From an uncultured Treponema sp. (GTDB taxonomy: Bacteria > Spirochaetota > Spirochaetia > Treponematales > Treponemataceae), in contig NZ_CAMCEC010000013.1 of the NCBI RefSeq assembly GCF_945873775.1, positions 1 to 61,837 on the forward strand: a stretch of DNA of 61,837 nucleotides, written 5' to 3'. The notes below the pieces were generated by a model. The model ran no database searches. It was given only the letters and a program-made list of their open reading frames with translations, and was not told where the DNA came from. Within the stretch, counting starts at the first letter, position 1. Each line of letters opens with the position of its first letter. A program made the position numbers and the translations under genes. Of this stretch, positions 43,063 through 51,963 are shown piece after piece.

Positions 43063-44559
43063 TTAGAGAGGAATATTTCCGTGTTTTTTTGCAGGAGCTG
43101 AATTCTGTGTTTTTTGAGCAAGGAATTCAAGGCTGCGCGCAACACGTTGTCTTGTTTCTTCTGGGTTTATGATTTCACTGATGTAATCACGCTGAGCTGC
43201 AATTGTCGGAGTCATAATTGTATCTTTATACTCCTGAGACTTCTGGGCAACAAGGGCAGCCTGAGCAGGATCTTTCATTTCCTTTGCATAAAGAATTCCA
43301 AGTGCACCTTCTGCGCCCATTACTGCGATTTCAGCTTTTGGCCAAGCATAAACAAAGTCCGCGCCAAGATGCTTTGAGCACATTGCAATGTAAGCGCCAC
43401 CGTAAGCCTTGCGTGTAATAACTGTAACTTTTGGAACAGTCGCTTCGCTGTATGCGTAAATTACTTTTGCACCATGGCGGATAATTCCTTTTTGCTCTTC
43501 ATCTGGACCAGGCAAGAATCCCGGAACATCAACAAAAGTAACAAGCGGAACATTATAAGCATCGCAGTAGCGTACAAAACGCGCAATCTTATCAGAAGCA
43601 TCGCAGTTCAAAAGTCCGCCCCAGACAGCCGGATTGTTTGCAACAACGCCAACAGATTTTCCTTCAATCTTTGCAAAGCCGACAACTGCCATCTGAGCAA
43701 ATTCTTTCATAACTTCAAAGAAACTGTCATCGTCAACAACACAGTCAATTACGTTGCGGATGTCATAGCCCTTTTTGCTTTCTTCTGGAAGAGTTTCTGC
43801 AATTTTCTTTGCCTTTTTCTTTTCATCAAACTTGAACTTAGCTTCAGCGACAATTTCCTCGCCGTAATAATGCGGAATATAATCCAAAAGCTTTCTTACA
43901 GCTTCGTAGCATTCCGGCTCTGAAGAAGCTCTAAAATGGGCAACGCCGCTTTTCTGCGCATGAATAGAAGCACCGCCCAAATCTTCCGCGGAAATATCAA
44001 GCGAAAGAACACTTTTTACAACTTTTGGTCCAGTGATAAACATCTGGCTGATTGTGTCAACTGCAAAAATAAAATCAGTAATTCCTGGTGAATAAACAGC
44101 ACCGCCAGCGCAAGGTCCTACAATAATTGAAATCTGCGGAACAGTTCCAGACGCGCGCACATTCTGATAAAAAAGCTCGCCGTAACCGCAAAGAGCATCA
44201 ACGCCTTCCTGAATACGCGCTCCGCCTGAATCATTAAGACCGATAACCGGACACTTTGCCATAATCGCCTTGTCTATGAGCTCCGCAATTTTCTGTCCAT
44301 GAACTTTTCCAAGAGAGCCGCCCTGAACTGTAAAATCCTGAGCATAAATAGCAACTTTTTTTCCGTTGATTTTTCCAAAGCCTGTAATTACGCCGTCATA
44401 AGGAATTTCTTTTTTGTCCATTCCAAAACTTGTGCAAGTATGACGCGCAGCTGAATAAATTTCATAAAATGAATCTTTGTCGCAAAGATTGTTGATTCTT
44501 TCAATAGCGTGAAATTTTCCCTTTGCGTGCTGTTTTTCAATATTATAATTAGAAGCCAT
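43063..44559 (-). CDS. mmdA: Acyl-CoA carboxyltransferase (methylmalonyl-CoA decarboxylase alpha / propionyl-CoA carboxylase beta type)
   Basis: 498 residues from ATG 44559 with GGAGG before it (an in-frame TTG at 44577 would contain that site). Two crotonase-like halves: IYAQDFTVQGGSLGKVHGQKI, GLNDSGGARIQEGV and GPCAGGAVYSPGITDFI in the first; WGGLLNCDASDKIARFVRYCDAYNVPLV and TRKAYGGAYIAMCSK in the second. This is the carboxyltransferase of biotin-dependent enzymes. No biotin carrier or membrane decarboxylase subunits are adjacent, so sodium-pumping decarboxylase versus carboxylase cannot be decided. Confidence 0.85.
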   Translation of the reverse strand: MASNYNIEKQHAKGKFHAIERINNLCDKDSFYEIYSAARHTCTSFGMDKKEIPYDGVITGFGKINGKKVAIYAQDFTVQGGSLGKVHGQKIAELIDKAIMAKCPVIGLNDSGGARIQEGVDALCGYGELFYQNVRASGTVPQISIIVGPCAGGAVYSPGITDFIFAVDTISQMFITGPKVVKSVLSLDISAEDLGGASIHAQKSGVAHFRASSEPECYEAVRKLLDYIPHYYGEEIVAEAKFKFDEKKKAKKIAETLPEESKKGYDIRNVIDCVVDDDSFFEVMKEFAQMAVVGFAKIEGKSVGVVANNPAVWGGLLNCDASDKIARFVRYCDAYNVPLVTFVDVPGFLPGPDEEQKGIIRHGAKVIYAYSEATVPKVTVITRKAYGGAYIAMCSKHLGADFVYAWPKAEIAVMGAEGALGILYAKEMKDPAQAALVAQKSQEYKDTIMTPTIAAQRDYISEIINPEETRQRVARSLEFLAQKTQNSAPAKKHGNIPL

Positions 44560-44690
44560 ATTTCCTCCAAAAAACAAAACGATGCTTTATTTGCAAGCCA
44601 GTTCCAAATAGCAAACTTTTGCAACTGACTTCTTATAATACCGTGAATGTTTTCTAAAGTCAATATGACAAAAAACGTAAAACTGTCATT

Positions 44691-46313
44691 TTATTCAGCG
44701 GCAGGCTTTAAAAACACAAGGCTCTGCTCTTCCACATATTTTTCAGCATCAGTAATTTCTTGGTCGGAAGGAATAAAATCATATTTTTGGCGCAAAACAG
44801 AAGCGCAGGCAAAAACATCACCGCCGCAATTTTCCATTGCAGCAGAATATTCCGTCTTTAGCTCGCTGAATTTTAAAAAGCGGCTTTCAATTTCAGTTTG
44901 AATTCCTGTTATAATCCAGCGGTCTTTTTTAAATTCCAGGGAAACTTTTTCTTTTTGAAGCGAAACACAAAGGCTGTCTTCTCCAAGCGAATCAAAAATA
45001 AAAAATCCAACTTGATATTCCTTTGTTTCTCCGGGGAAAATTTTCTGTCCGTTTTCTTCCGAAATAGCAACTGGATTTTCTTTTCTGCGCTGGCCTTTAA
45101 AAAAAGTTCTGCAAGGATTTCCGTCAACTGTGAAATTTGAAATTCCATAAATATTGTGGCTAAGCTGATTTTTTACGAGCCAGACAGAAGGCGGAACAAG
45201 GTCGTTGCCGGCATTGTACATTGAGCTTGTTTTTCCTGTAACAAAAATATTTGCAAGCCGGTCCACTCTGCCGCCAAGAGATTTTGCGGAGCTTGCCCGC
45301 GCTGAATCAACATCAAGCAAATTTACCGCGCTATAGTACATTTCCACAGTTTGAAGCGAAGTTAGACCTTTTGTTGTCCGCTTTTCCAAAAAAGTCCTGT
45401 AAAGCGAAACCACAGCCGCAATTGCAAAAATAAAAACAGCAGCGCAAATTTTTATCACCGTGGATTTTGCTCTAAGCCATCTTTTCGCACGGATTCTTTT
45501 TTCTTGGCACAAAAGAAATTTTTGGGACTCGGCTTTGAATTTTTCCAAATCTGATGAAGAAGGTTCTTTTAATTCAAGCGCGGAAAATTCTTCCTTTGGA
45601 AATGAACAGTCTTTTCCGGCAAAAGCGTTTTCAGTAAATAAAAGAATTTTTTCGTCAACTCCAAAAACTGCATAGCGCAACGGGCAATAATTTAAATCCC
45701 GAATGTCAGTTTCCCTCGAAGAAGCATTTTTTTCAGCAAACGGAACTTTTCCGCAAATAGCCTTGTAAACAATAACCGCCTGCAAAAAACGAACCGCAGT
45801 TTTCCCAGAAAACACAGGATTCAAATATTTTCCATATAATTCCGAAAAATTTTCCTCTCCAAGCGAAGATAAAGATGCTTCAAGCAAATTCTTTGGCAAA
45901 AATAGAACTTTGGAAAAATCCTTGGAAACAATAATTCCGCCGGCGCCAACTAAAGAAAGAGGCAAATTGCTTTCATCCAAAGCATCAAGCGCATTGCAGA
46001 CAAGCGAACAGGCTTTTATAGACTCTTCTTTCTCCAAGGATTCTAAATATTCACTAAGCACAAATCCATAAAAGCAAGAGCCTTCAAGAAAAACAGTCTC
46101 ATCTTTGTCTTGCGCAAATTCTTTTAAATCCGCAGAAGAAAGTGTGCTTTCAAAACTCCATAAAGAGAAATTCCAAGTTTCGCCATTGAGCTCAGCAAGA
46201 AGTCCGTTTTCCCTGATTTTTCCGGCAAATCCAGCTTTTACAAAAACATTACCAGACATCCGGCTGTCTAAAAAAATTTTTTCGCCTTGAAGAAAAACTG
46301 GGATAGAACTCAT
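44691..46313 (-). CDS. Membrane protein of unknown function, third gene of hflK-hflC
   Basis: 540 residues, not recognised. N-terminal ~290 residues are soluble, one membrane helix lies at about 287-307 (STVIKICAAVFIFAIAAVVS), and the C-terminal ~230 residues are then probably periplasmic. The N-terminal half has a layout loosely like a kinase-fold pseudoenzyme (an alternation of beta then helical parts) but no catalytic motif. Its ATG overlaps the hflC stop as ATGA, so it is translationally coupled and may work with the HflKC complex. Confidence 0.7.
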   Translation of the reverse strand: MSSIPVFLQGEKIFLDSRMSGNVFVKAGFAGKIRENGLLAELNGETWNFSLWSFESTLSSADLKEFAQDKDETVFLEGSCFYGFVLSEYLESLEKEESIKACSLVCNALDALDESNLPLSLVGAGGIIVSKDFSKVLFLPKNLLEASLSSLGEENFSELYGKYLNPVFSGKTAVRFLQAVIVYKAICGKVPFAEKNASSRETDIRDLNYCPLRYAVFGVDEKILLFTENAFAGKDCSFPKEEFSALELKEPSSSDLEKFKAESQKFLLCQEKRIRAKRWLRAKSTVIKICAAVFIFAIAAVVSLYRTFLEKRTTKGLTSLQTVEMYYSAVNLLDVDSARASSAKSLGGRVDRLANIFVTGKTSSMYNAGNDLVPPSVWLVKNQLSHNIYGISNFTVDGNPCRTFFKGQRRKENPVAISEENGQKIFPGETKEYQVGFFIFDSLGEDSLCVSLQKEKVSLEFKKDRWIITGIQTEIESRFLKFSELKTEYSAAMENCGGDVFACASVLRQKYDFIPSDQEITDAEKYVEEQSLVFLKPAAE

Positions 46314-47314
46314 TGACGCTTCCCATCTGAACTATACAAATATTTAAAGTAGTCCATTTTTGTGCTGTAGGTAACATCAAAATTGCCAATTGTATTTTTG
46401 TACGACTCAAGACTTTTCCAGAACTCGTAGAACTTAGGATCACGCGTGTAAGACTGAGTGTAAATTGCCGCGGCTTCCGCATCAGCCTTTCCTTTTGTCT
46501 CCTCGCTTTTTCTGTAGGCTTCTGATTCTATCGTACGCTTTTCGTTTTCAAGCTTTCCAAGCCACTCGGATTTTTTTCCTTCGCCAAGAGAACGGTACGC
46601 CTGGGCCACTTGGTTGCGCTCCTTAATCATTCTGTTGTAAACGCTTTCTGTAAGCTCGTCAGAATATTTTATCTGGCGCGGAACAATGTCAATCAATTCG
46701 ATTCCATATTCGCCAACCATTTTTCTTGCATCGTCAGCCATTTCCTGGCAAAGTGCGCTTCTTCCCTTGGAAACACTTTCGTTGTTTGAATTCACATTCA
46801 CCAAAGCTTCAATTTCCGCACTGTCCTCGCCTTCGATTCCTGCAAGCTGATTTGAATCCGCACTGTCTTTTTCTTCGTTTATAAGATTGCTGCTTCTTAC
46901 AATTTCGCTAAGCCGGTTGCGTGTGATAATTGTCCTAGTTGAAGAATCAATTACATCGCTAAGCTTGTTGTACGCCGCATCCAAAGTCTTGAACGACTGA
47001 TAAAACAACGCAGGATCTGAAATTTTCCAGCGGCTTGTAGTGTCTACAATTATAAACTGATTTTCCTTTGTGGGAATGCGGGCCTGATCACCTTCAAGCG
47101 AAAGAATTTTTGCAGGATAAAAAGTGACGACATCAAGAAACGGAACTTTAAAATAAAGCCCGGTAGAAGTGCAGGATTTTACAATCTGACCGAATCTTGT
47201 AACAACAGCCTGATCGCCTTCGTTCACAATATAGAAAGGACCTGCCGCAAGCAAAATCACAATGACGGCAACAAAAGCCGCAAGTCTAAGATAAAATTTA
47301 TTCTGCTTTGCCAT
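46310..47314 (-). CDS. hflC: HflC, SPFH-family protease modulator
   Basis: 334 residues from ATG 47314, which has GGAGG before it. One N-terminal membrane helix (7-27) then the SPFH/prohibitin domain starting YIVNEGDQAVVTRFGQI, and a long C-terminal coiled coil rich in Glu and Ala (EGKKSEWLGKLENEK, KGKADAEAAAIYTQ). With HflK it forms a large membrane cage that restrains FtsH. hflK ends 17 bases inside it. Confidence 0.92.
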   Translation of the reverse strand: MAKQNKFYLRLAAFVAVIVILLAAGPFYIVNEGDQAVVTRFGQIVKSCTSTGLYFKVPFLDVVTFYPAKILSLEGDQARIPTKENQFIIVDTTSRWKISDPALFYQSFKTLDAAYNKLSDVIDSSTRTIITRNRLSEIVRSSNLINEEKDSADSNQLAGIEGEDSAEIEALVNVNSNNESVSKGRSALCQEMADDARKMVGEYGIELIDIVPRQIKYSDELTESVYNRMIKERNQVAQAYRSLGEGKKSEWLGKLENEKRTIESEAYRKSEETKGKADAEAAAIYTQSYTRDPKFYEFWKSLESYKNTIGNFDVTYSTKMDYFKYLYSSDGKRQ

Positions 47315-48275
47315 TTTTTCCTCCAAGATTTTTAAACGGAAGCACATTGTCAAGACCGCTGTCTATCAAAGCCGGATTCTTTTCTGCGCCGGAAGCAAAA
47401 ATTTCTTCCATAGTTTCAAGGTAAAGACGTTCCCTTGTAACTGCAGGAGCTTTTCTGTATTCCTCATAAACTGAATTGAACCTTGCGACATCGCCTTTTG
47501 CCTTGTTCACACGTTCAGCCGCATAGCCGTCCGCCACTTGAATCTGACGGTCAGCCTCGCCCTTTGCCTTTGGAATTTCTGAATTGTAGCTTTCTTTTCC
47601 TTCATTTATAAAGCGGTTCATGTCCTGAATAGCCTTGTTCACGTCCTCAAACGCATCCTGAACTCCTTCCGGCGGAACAATATTCTGAAGCTTAACCGCA
47701 AATACATTTATTCCAAGCCCAAGCTGCGAAAACTGCTCGTTCATCATGGAAACCGCAAGATTTTCAATGTTGCTTCGCTCGCTGCTCATAACATCCAAAA
47801 TCGCCCGGTCGCCAACCAAAGTATTGATTACAGAACGGCTTATATCGCGGATTGTCTGATCTTTTTCCTGAACCGTAAAAAGCCAGGCACGCGGATCAAC
47901 AATCCTGTACTGAATAATCCATTCAACATCCACGATATTCAAATCGCCGGTCAGCATAGTTGATTCACGCGTAATATTATTCTGATACTGATTTACAGAG
48001 CCGCTTTTTGTGGTTTTAAATCCGAACTGCTCCGTCTGGACAACTTTGTTTCCCGGAACAATAAATTTTTTGTCTATAAACGGAATTTTATACTGAAGCC
48101 CCGGTCCCAAAGTAGCATAATATCTTCCAAACCGAGTGATTACAGCCTGCTCCGCCTGATCAACAACAAAAAGACTAGAGCCTGCCGACGCAAGCAAAAT
48201 AACTCCTGCAATAACTGCCACAACATAAGATGGCTTTTTAAAAAAACTCCTGATTTTTACTTCCAAATCTGACAT
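47298..48275 (-). CDS. hflK: HflK, SPFH-family protease modulator
   Basis: 325 residues. Membrane helix about 18-38, SPFH domain from FVVDQAEQAVITRFGRYYATLGPGLQYKIPF, then coiled coil (AKGEADRQIQVADGYAAERVNKAKGD). The N-terminal Gly/Pro-rich stretch of E. coli HflK is missing. First gene of a three-gene run with hflC and a membrane protein. Confidence 0.92.
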   Translation of the reverse strand: MSDLEVKIRSFFKKPSYVVAVIAGVILLASAGSSLFVVDQAEQAVITRFGRYYATLGPGLQYKIPFIDKKFIVPGNKVVQTEQFGFKTTKSGSVNQYQNNITRESTMLTGDLNIVDVEWIIQYRIVDPRAWLFTVQEKDQTIRDISRSVINTLVGDRAILDVMSSERSNIENLAVSMMNEQFSQLGLGINVFAVKLQNIVPPEGVQDAFEDVNKAIQDMNRFINEGKESYNSEIPKAKGEADRQIQVADGYAAERVNKAKGDVARFNSVYEEYRKAPAVTRERLYLETMEEIFASGAEKNPALIDSGLDNVLPFKNLGGKNGKAE

Positions 48276-48598
48276 AAATATAAATTAATGCAAATCCGCT
48301 TAAAAAACAACGGTATCTATCAGCAAATTTTTTATATTTTCAATGTCTTTTCATTAAATTCCAAATTTTGTGTAAAACATACTTCTGATATTTTGAAATT
48401 CAATTCCCGATTTGACAGCAAAAACAACCCACTGTTTTTTTTCTCCAATAATTCCATCTTTAAACATAGCCTCTTACATATAATTGTTCATTCTTATACC
48501 CTTGCAAAGAAATGCGGAACAGGAAAAACGGCAGTGTTCCATGGCAGAAAAGCCAGCCTTTCTTAGTCCGCGGCTAATGCTATATTCAGTTAAAAATT
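48276..48598. other. Intergenic spacer without recognised gene
   Basis: AT-rich spacer between divergent hflK and the porin-like gene. A 92-codon frame at 48288-48566 has no ribosome binding site and no protein-like character. Two small hairpins (GGAACA..TGTTCC at about 48517-48541 and GGC-agaaaa-GCC next to it) stand out. Confidence 0.5.
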
Positions 48599-48730
48599 AA
48601 CTTAAAATTGTTTTGTTTTTAACTTAAAAATATTTTAAAATTAAGTTGATTTCGTTTTGATTTTAACTTAAAAACATTTTGAAATTAACTTAATTTCGTT
48701 TTCTTTTTAAGTTGATTTCATTATTAAATC
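48599..48730. repeat. Phased array of TTAA(C/G)TT sites upstream of the first barrel gene
   Basis: AACTTAA or its complement TTAAGTT begins at 48599, 48621, 48641, 48665, 48687 and 48707. The steps 22, 20, 24, 22, 20 show a 66-base unit repeated twice, each with three sites about two helical turns apart. The last site lies 24 bases before the -35 box at 48734. Confidence 0.75.
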
Positions 48731-48733
48731 AAA

Positions 48734-48761
48734 TTGATTTTTCCATATCTCTCTATATTCT
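48734..48761 (+). promoter_or_regulatory. Promoter of the first barrel gene
   Basis: TTGATT (48734-48739), 16 bases, TATTCT (48756-48761). The leader of ~45 bases has a small CCTTT/AAAGG hairpin and AAGGAGG before the ATG at 48811. Confidence 0.6.
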
Positions 48762-48783
48762 CCTTTGCTCCGAAAGGCTCCCC

Positions 48784-48900
48784 AAGATTTAAACATAAGG
48801 AGGCTAAGAGATGAAAAAGACTCTTATCGCGGTCGCAGCGGCTGCCGCACTTACAGCAACTTCTGCTTTCGCAGAAATCACATTCGGAGCATGGCTTCGC
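48784..48900. repeat. 117-bp inverted repeat, left arm (5' end of barrel gene 1)
   Basis: Identical, base for base by eye, to the reverse complement of 55141-55257. It covers the end of the leader, the ribosome binding site and the first 30 codons. Confidence 0.9.
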
Positions 48901-50151
48901 AGCATCACAGGCGTAGCGTCTAACGGCGAGGACATTCTTACTGGTACTTCAAACTCTTGGGGCGGAATTAGACCTTCAAGATTGAACGTTGCAGGCACAT
49001 CAGAAGACGGAAACGCTGGATTCAAGCTTGATGTTTACTTCAATGCTACAAAAGCACAGACTGTTAATGCAGACGGAACTTTTGATGAATCAACACAGGT
49101 TCTTGAAGTTGGCGACAACGCATACATTTGGGTAAAACCTGCCAGCTCTGTTCAGCTTGCTCTTGGTAAGTTTGATGGAGGAGAAACAGGACTCCGCGGC
49201 GACCTTTGCTACGGCTCATGGAACTGGCTCAGACCAGGCAACTGGATTGCAGAGGACGAAGGTCTTACTTTCAACGGAAGCCATACAGACGGTCTTATGG
49301 CAAAAATCACTCCTGTTGACGGTCTTGTAGCAGTAATCCAGCTTCCTGTATACAATGGTACTTGGGGCGGATATAACAATGCTTACCAGAAAGAAACTGT
49401 AATAGGCGGAGAAAAAATAGACTCAAAATACACTATTGAAGACACATTCAAGAACGGTATGTATGCGGCTGCTTACTCAATCGAAGGTCTTGGTACTCTT
49501 AAGGCTGGATACTTTGGAAGCTATGCAGAGAAAAACAAGAAAAGCACAAAAAAAGTTATTGTTGTAAAAGATGAAGACAATTATGAAAGTGTAGGAGAAC
49601 TTCTTGAATCAAAGGAAATCTTGGATCCAGCAGCAGATAGCAAGCAGATTGGAACTGTAAACGTTGCATTTGACTTCAACGCAGTTGAGAACCTCTTTGT
49701 AACTGTAGGCGCAAGATTTGGAATTGCTGACAAGGAATACAAGGCTGACAACGAAAAAATTAAGTTCACAGCTGGAGCTTCTTACCAGGTTTCTGACGCT
49801 ATGAAGTTCTCTGTTTCCGGCGGATATGTTCAGTACCAGGACAAATGTGTTGGAAAAGCTAGTGATATGAAAGACAACGCATTCTCTGTAGGTGCTGGCG
49901 TTGACTACGCAATCATGGACGGTCTTAACGCAGCTGCAGACCTCCGCTACAAGAACATTGGATACGGAAAAGATAAGGACGAAGGTGCAATCAGCTTCCT
50001 TGTTGGAGTTACAAAGAACGTATCTAGCAACGGCTACATCGGAGTTGGATTCCAGGGTGCAACAAACGGAAACGGACTTACAGGAATCGGTGCTAATAAG
50101 AACGATGACTTCGTATGGGCAGTTCCTGTAGCATTGAGCGTTTGGTTCTAG
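48811..50151 (+). CDS. Outer-membrane beta-barrel (porin-like) protein, expressed-type copy
   Basis: 446 residues. Signal peptide MKKTLIAVAAAAALTATSAFA, then alternating polar/aromatic strands and a C-terminal SVWF ending in Phe, as in outer-membrane barrels. Blocks shared with the paralogue at 53860-55230: LCYGSWNWLRP, EGLTFNG, VTVGARFGIADK, FTAGASYQVS, GAGVDYAIMDGL and GYGKDKDEGAISFLVGV. Between them the two differ strongly in loop-like stretches. It has a clear promoter behind a phased array. Family name unknown to me; it should be surface-exposed and abundant. Confidence 0.8.
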   Translation: MKKTLIAVAAAAALTATSAFAEITFGAWLRSITGVASNGEDILTGTSNSWGGIRPSRLNVAGTSEDGNAGFKLDVYFNATKAQTVNADGTFDESTQVLEVGDNAYIWVKPASSVQLALGKFDGGETGLRGDLCYGSWNWLRPGNWIAEDEGLTFNGSHTDGLMAKITPVDGLVAVIQLPVYNGTWGGYNNAYQKETVIGGEKIDSKYTIEDTFKNGMYAAAYSIEGLGTLKAGYFGSYAEKNKKSTKKVIVVKDEDNYESVGELLESKEILDPAADSKQIGTVNVAFDFNAVENLFVTVGARFGIADKEYKADNEKIKFTAGASYQVSDAMKFSVSGGYVQYQDKCVGKASDMKDNAFSVGAGVDYAIMDGLNAAADLRYKNIGYGKDKDEGAISFLVGVTKNVSSNGYIGVGFQGATNGNGLTGIGANKNDDFVWAVPVALSVWF

Positions 50152-50235
50152 TCGATAAAACGAAGCTAGCTTCGTTTTACCTCTGACAGTTTTGCTAGCA
50201 AAACTGTCGGGCAACAGCGCATAGTGCGAATGCTG
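50138..50235. repeat. 98-bp inverted repeat, left arm (3' end of barrel gene 1) with two perfect palindromes
   Basis: Matches the reverse complement of 53776-53873 with three differences. Inside are two perfect palindromes, both centred on GCTAGC: 50156-50179 (24 bases, TAAAACGAAGCT and mirror) and 50185-50208 (24 bases, GACAGTTTTGCT and mirror). Confidence 0.9.
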
Positions 50236-50249
50236 AACCAAAGCATAGG

Positions 50250-50272
50250 CCTCCCGGAAGGGAGGTTTTTTT
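50250..50272 (+). terminator. Terminator of the first barrel gene
   Basis: CCTCCC-GGAA-GGGAGG followed by seven T. The paralogue lacks it: the IS1182-type element sits at the matching point. Confidence 0.92.
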
Positions 50273-50434
50273 GTGTTTAAATGGCTAGTTTCCGGCTACG
50301 GAATAGAAAATCTGGACTATAAAAATCTGGCAGAAGATTTAATCGAAAATGAATTATCTGATTTGTTCAATCCCAAAATAAATAGATTGTTTCAGCAACT
50401 ACGGTTTCCTAACAGCAATTTCTTCTGGAATTAG
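50273..50434 (+). CDS. Possible 53-codon ORF, probably a gene remnant
   Basis: A frame from GTG 50273 to TAG 50434 reads WLVSGYGIENLDYKNLAEDL and further acidic, protein-like sequence. It has no ribosome binding site and begins in the terminator T-run. I do not recognise it. It may be the tail of a lost gene. Confidence 0.25.
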   Translation: MFKWLVSGYGIENLDYKNLAEDLIENELSDLFNPKINRLFQQLRFPNSNFFWN

Positions 50435-50554
50435 TCTGTAGAGTTCGTAGAGTCATTTATCCTTTTATTGTTGACAGAAAAAGAAAATTTCCCTATTCTT
50501 ATTGAGAACTTACGACGTAAATGCTGTAAATTCTCAGTGCAGGATAGCTTTCAA

Positions 50555-51829
50555 ATGATAAAGCGGGATTTATATTTAAGAAAATTATTGGATTATATGT
50601 GGGACGGCCAGATAAAGGTAATCACAGGAATCCGCCGGGCTGGAAAATCCACACTTCTTTTCGACCTTTTTTATGACCATCTCCTCAAAAACGGAACTTC
50701 CCAAAACAACGTTATTACATTGCAGCTCGACAAGCGTAAATACGCAAAATACAGAAATCCTATAGTCCTTGCTGATTTTGTGGAAAACACAGTTTCTGCA
50801 GGCAGGGAGAAATTCTATCTTTTTATTGATGAAATCCAGTTCTGCTATTCAGTTCCGGATCCGGACAATGACGGCTTTGAAATCACAGTATACGACATGC
50901 TGAACGAGCTTAAAGATTATAAGAACCTTGACGTTTATGTTACCGGAAGCAATTCAAAAATGCTTTCCAAGGATATTTCTACGGAATTCCGCGGCCGTTC
51001 CTCGCAGATTCATGTTTTTCCATTGAGTTTTGCAGAATATAATGAGGCGGTTGGAGGCGACAAGCGAGACAACTTTGACCGTTATATGATTTACGGCGGA
51101 CTTCCTTATCTTCTGCATTTAAAGACCGAAGAGCAGTTCAAGGACTATCTTTCAAATCTTTTTGACGAGGTCTACATAAAGGATATTGTAGAGCGGAATA
51201 AAATTGAGCGCCCGGATTTGCTGAACGACATTCTGAATTTGCTCAGCACGTTTATCAGCTCTTTGACAAATCCGCTGAATATTACGAACAGCATAAAAAG
51301 CGTAAAGAATGAAAAATTCAGCTCGAACACGGTAAGCGATTATATCGGGTATTGCAAGGATGCTTTTCTTATAAGCGAGGCAAAGCGTTACGATGTGAGA
51401 GGAAAGCATTATTTTGATTACCCGAACAAATATTATTTTACGGATATTGGTCTGCGGAATGCACGGCTGGGATTCAGGCAGATTGATTCCGGGCACATTA
51501 TGGAAAACATAATCTACAACGAACTGCTTACGCGCGGATATTCTGTTGATATTGGAGTTGTTGTTGATAGAAGAAAAGGCGCAAACGCACAAAAAGAAAT
51601 CGATTTTGTCGTGAACAAAGGCGACAGACGGGTGTATATTCAGTCCGCATGGCAGATGGGCACAACTGAAAAAATTGCGGCGGAACTTGATTCTCTAAAA
51701 CTTGCCAAGGACTTTTTTGCAAAGATAATCATACAGAATGACATTCCGTCTCATTTTTCGGATGACGACGGAATAATCCACTGCAATCTGATAGAATTCT
51801 TGCTGCACCCGGAATTGATTCCGTTATGA
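50555..51829 (+). CDS. AAA ATPase with DUF4143 domain
   Basis: 424 residues from ATG 50555 (AGGA before it; the track frame extends upstream to a TTG at 50468 without support). Walker A GIRRAGKSTLLFDL (near residue 23), Walker B YLFIDEIQF (near 92), sensor VYVTGSNSKML, then the DUF4143 half with YYFTDIGLRNARLGF and a C-terminal nuclease-like EIDFVVNKGDRRVYIQ with the E-x-D..Q-x-K-like pattern (here IQSAW). Such proteins are common in variable regions; their job is not established. It lies between the inverted barrel genes. Confidence 0.85.
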   Translation: MIKRDLYLRKLLDYMWDGQIKVITGIRRAGKSTLLFDLFYDHLLKNGTSQNNVITLQLDKRKYAKYRNPIVLADFVENTVSAGREKFYLFIDEIQFCYSVPDPDNDGFEITVYDMLNELKDYKNLDVYVTGSNSKMLSKDISTEFRGRSSQIHVFPLSFAEYNEAVGGDKRDNFDRYMIYGGLPYLLHLKTEEQFKDYLSNLFDEVYIKDIVERNKIERPDLLNDILNLLSTFISSLTNPLNITNSIKSVKNEKFSSNTVSDYIGYCKDAFLISEAKRYDVRGKHYFDYPNKYYFTDIGLRNARLGFRQIDSGHIMENIIYNELLTRGYSVDIGVVVDRRKGANAQKEIDFVVNKGDRRVYIQSAWQMGTTEKIAAELDSLKLAKDFFAKIIIQNDIPSHFSDDDGIIHCNLIEFLLHPELIPL

Positions 51830-51963
51830 AATTGCTTATATTACTTGCTTATGCCGCTCAATAAAATAAATTTCTTCTTTGCTCAAGAAAAGCTATGTTG
51901 TGTTCCTGTGCTTGGATGATTTTTTGGAGCGTAGTCATCCAGTGTATACTTATTGAAAAAAAA

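Noticed and set aside
48288-48566. 92-codon frame between hflK and the barrel gene
   Set aside because: No ribosome binding site, biased Phe/Asn/Ser make-up typical of AT-rich non-coding DNA, and no recognisable domain.
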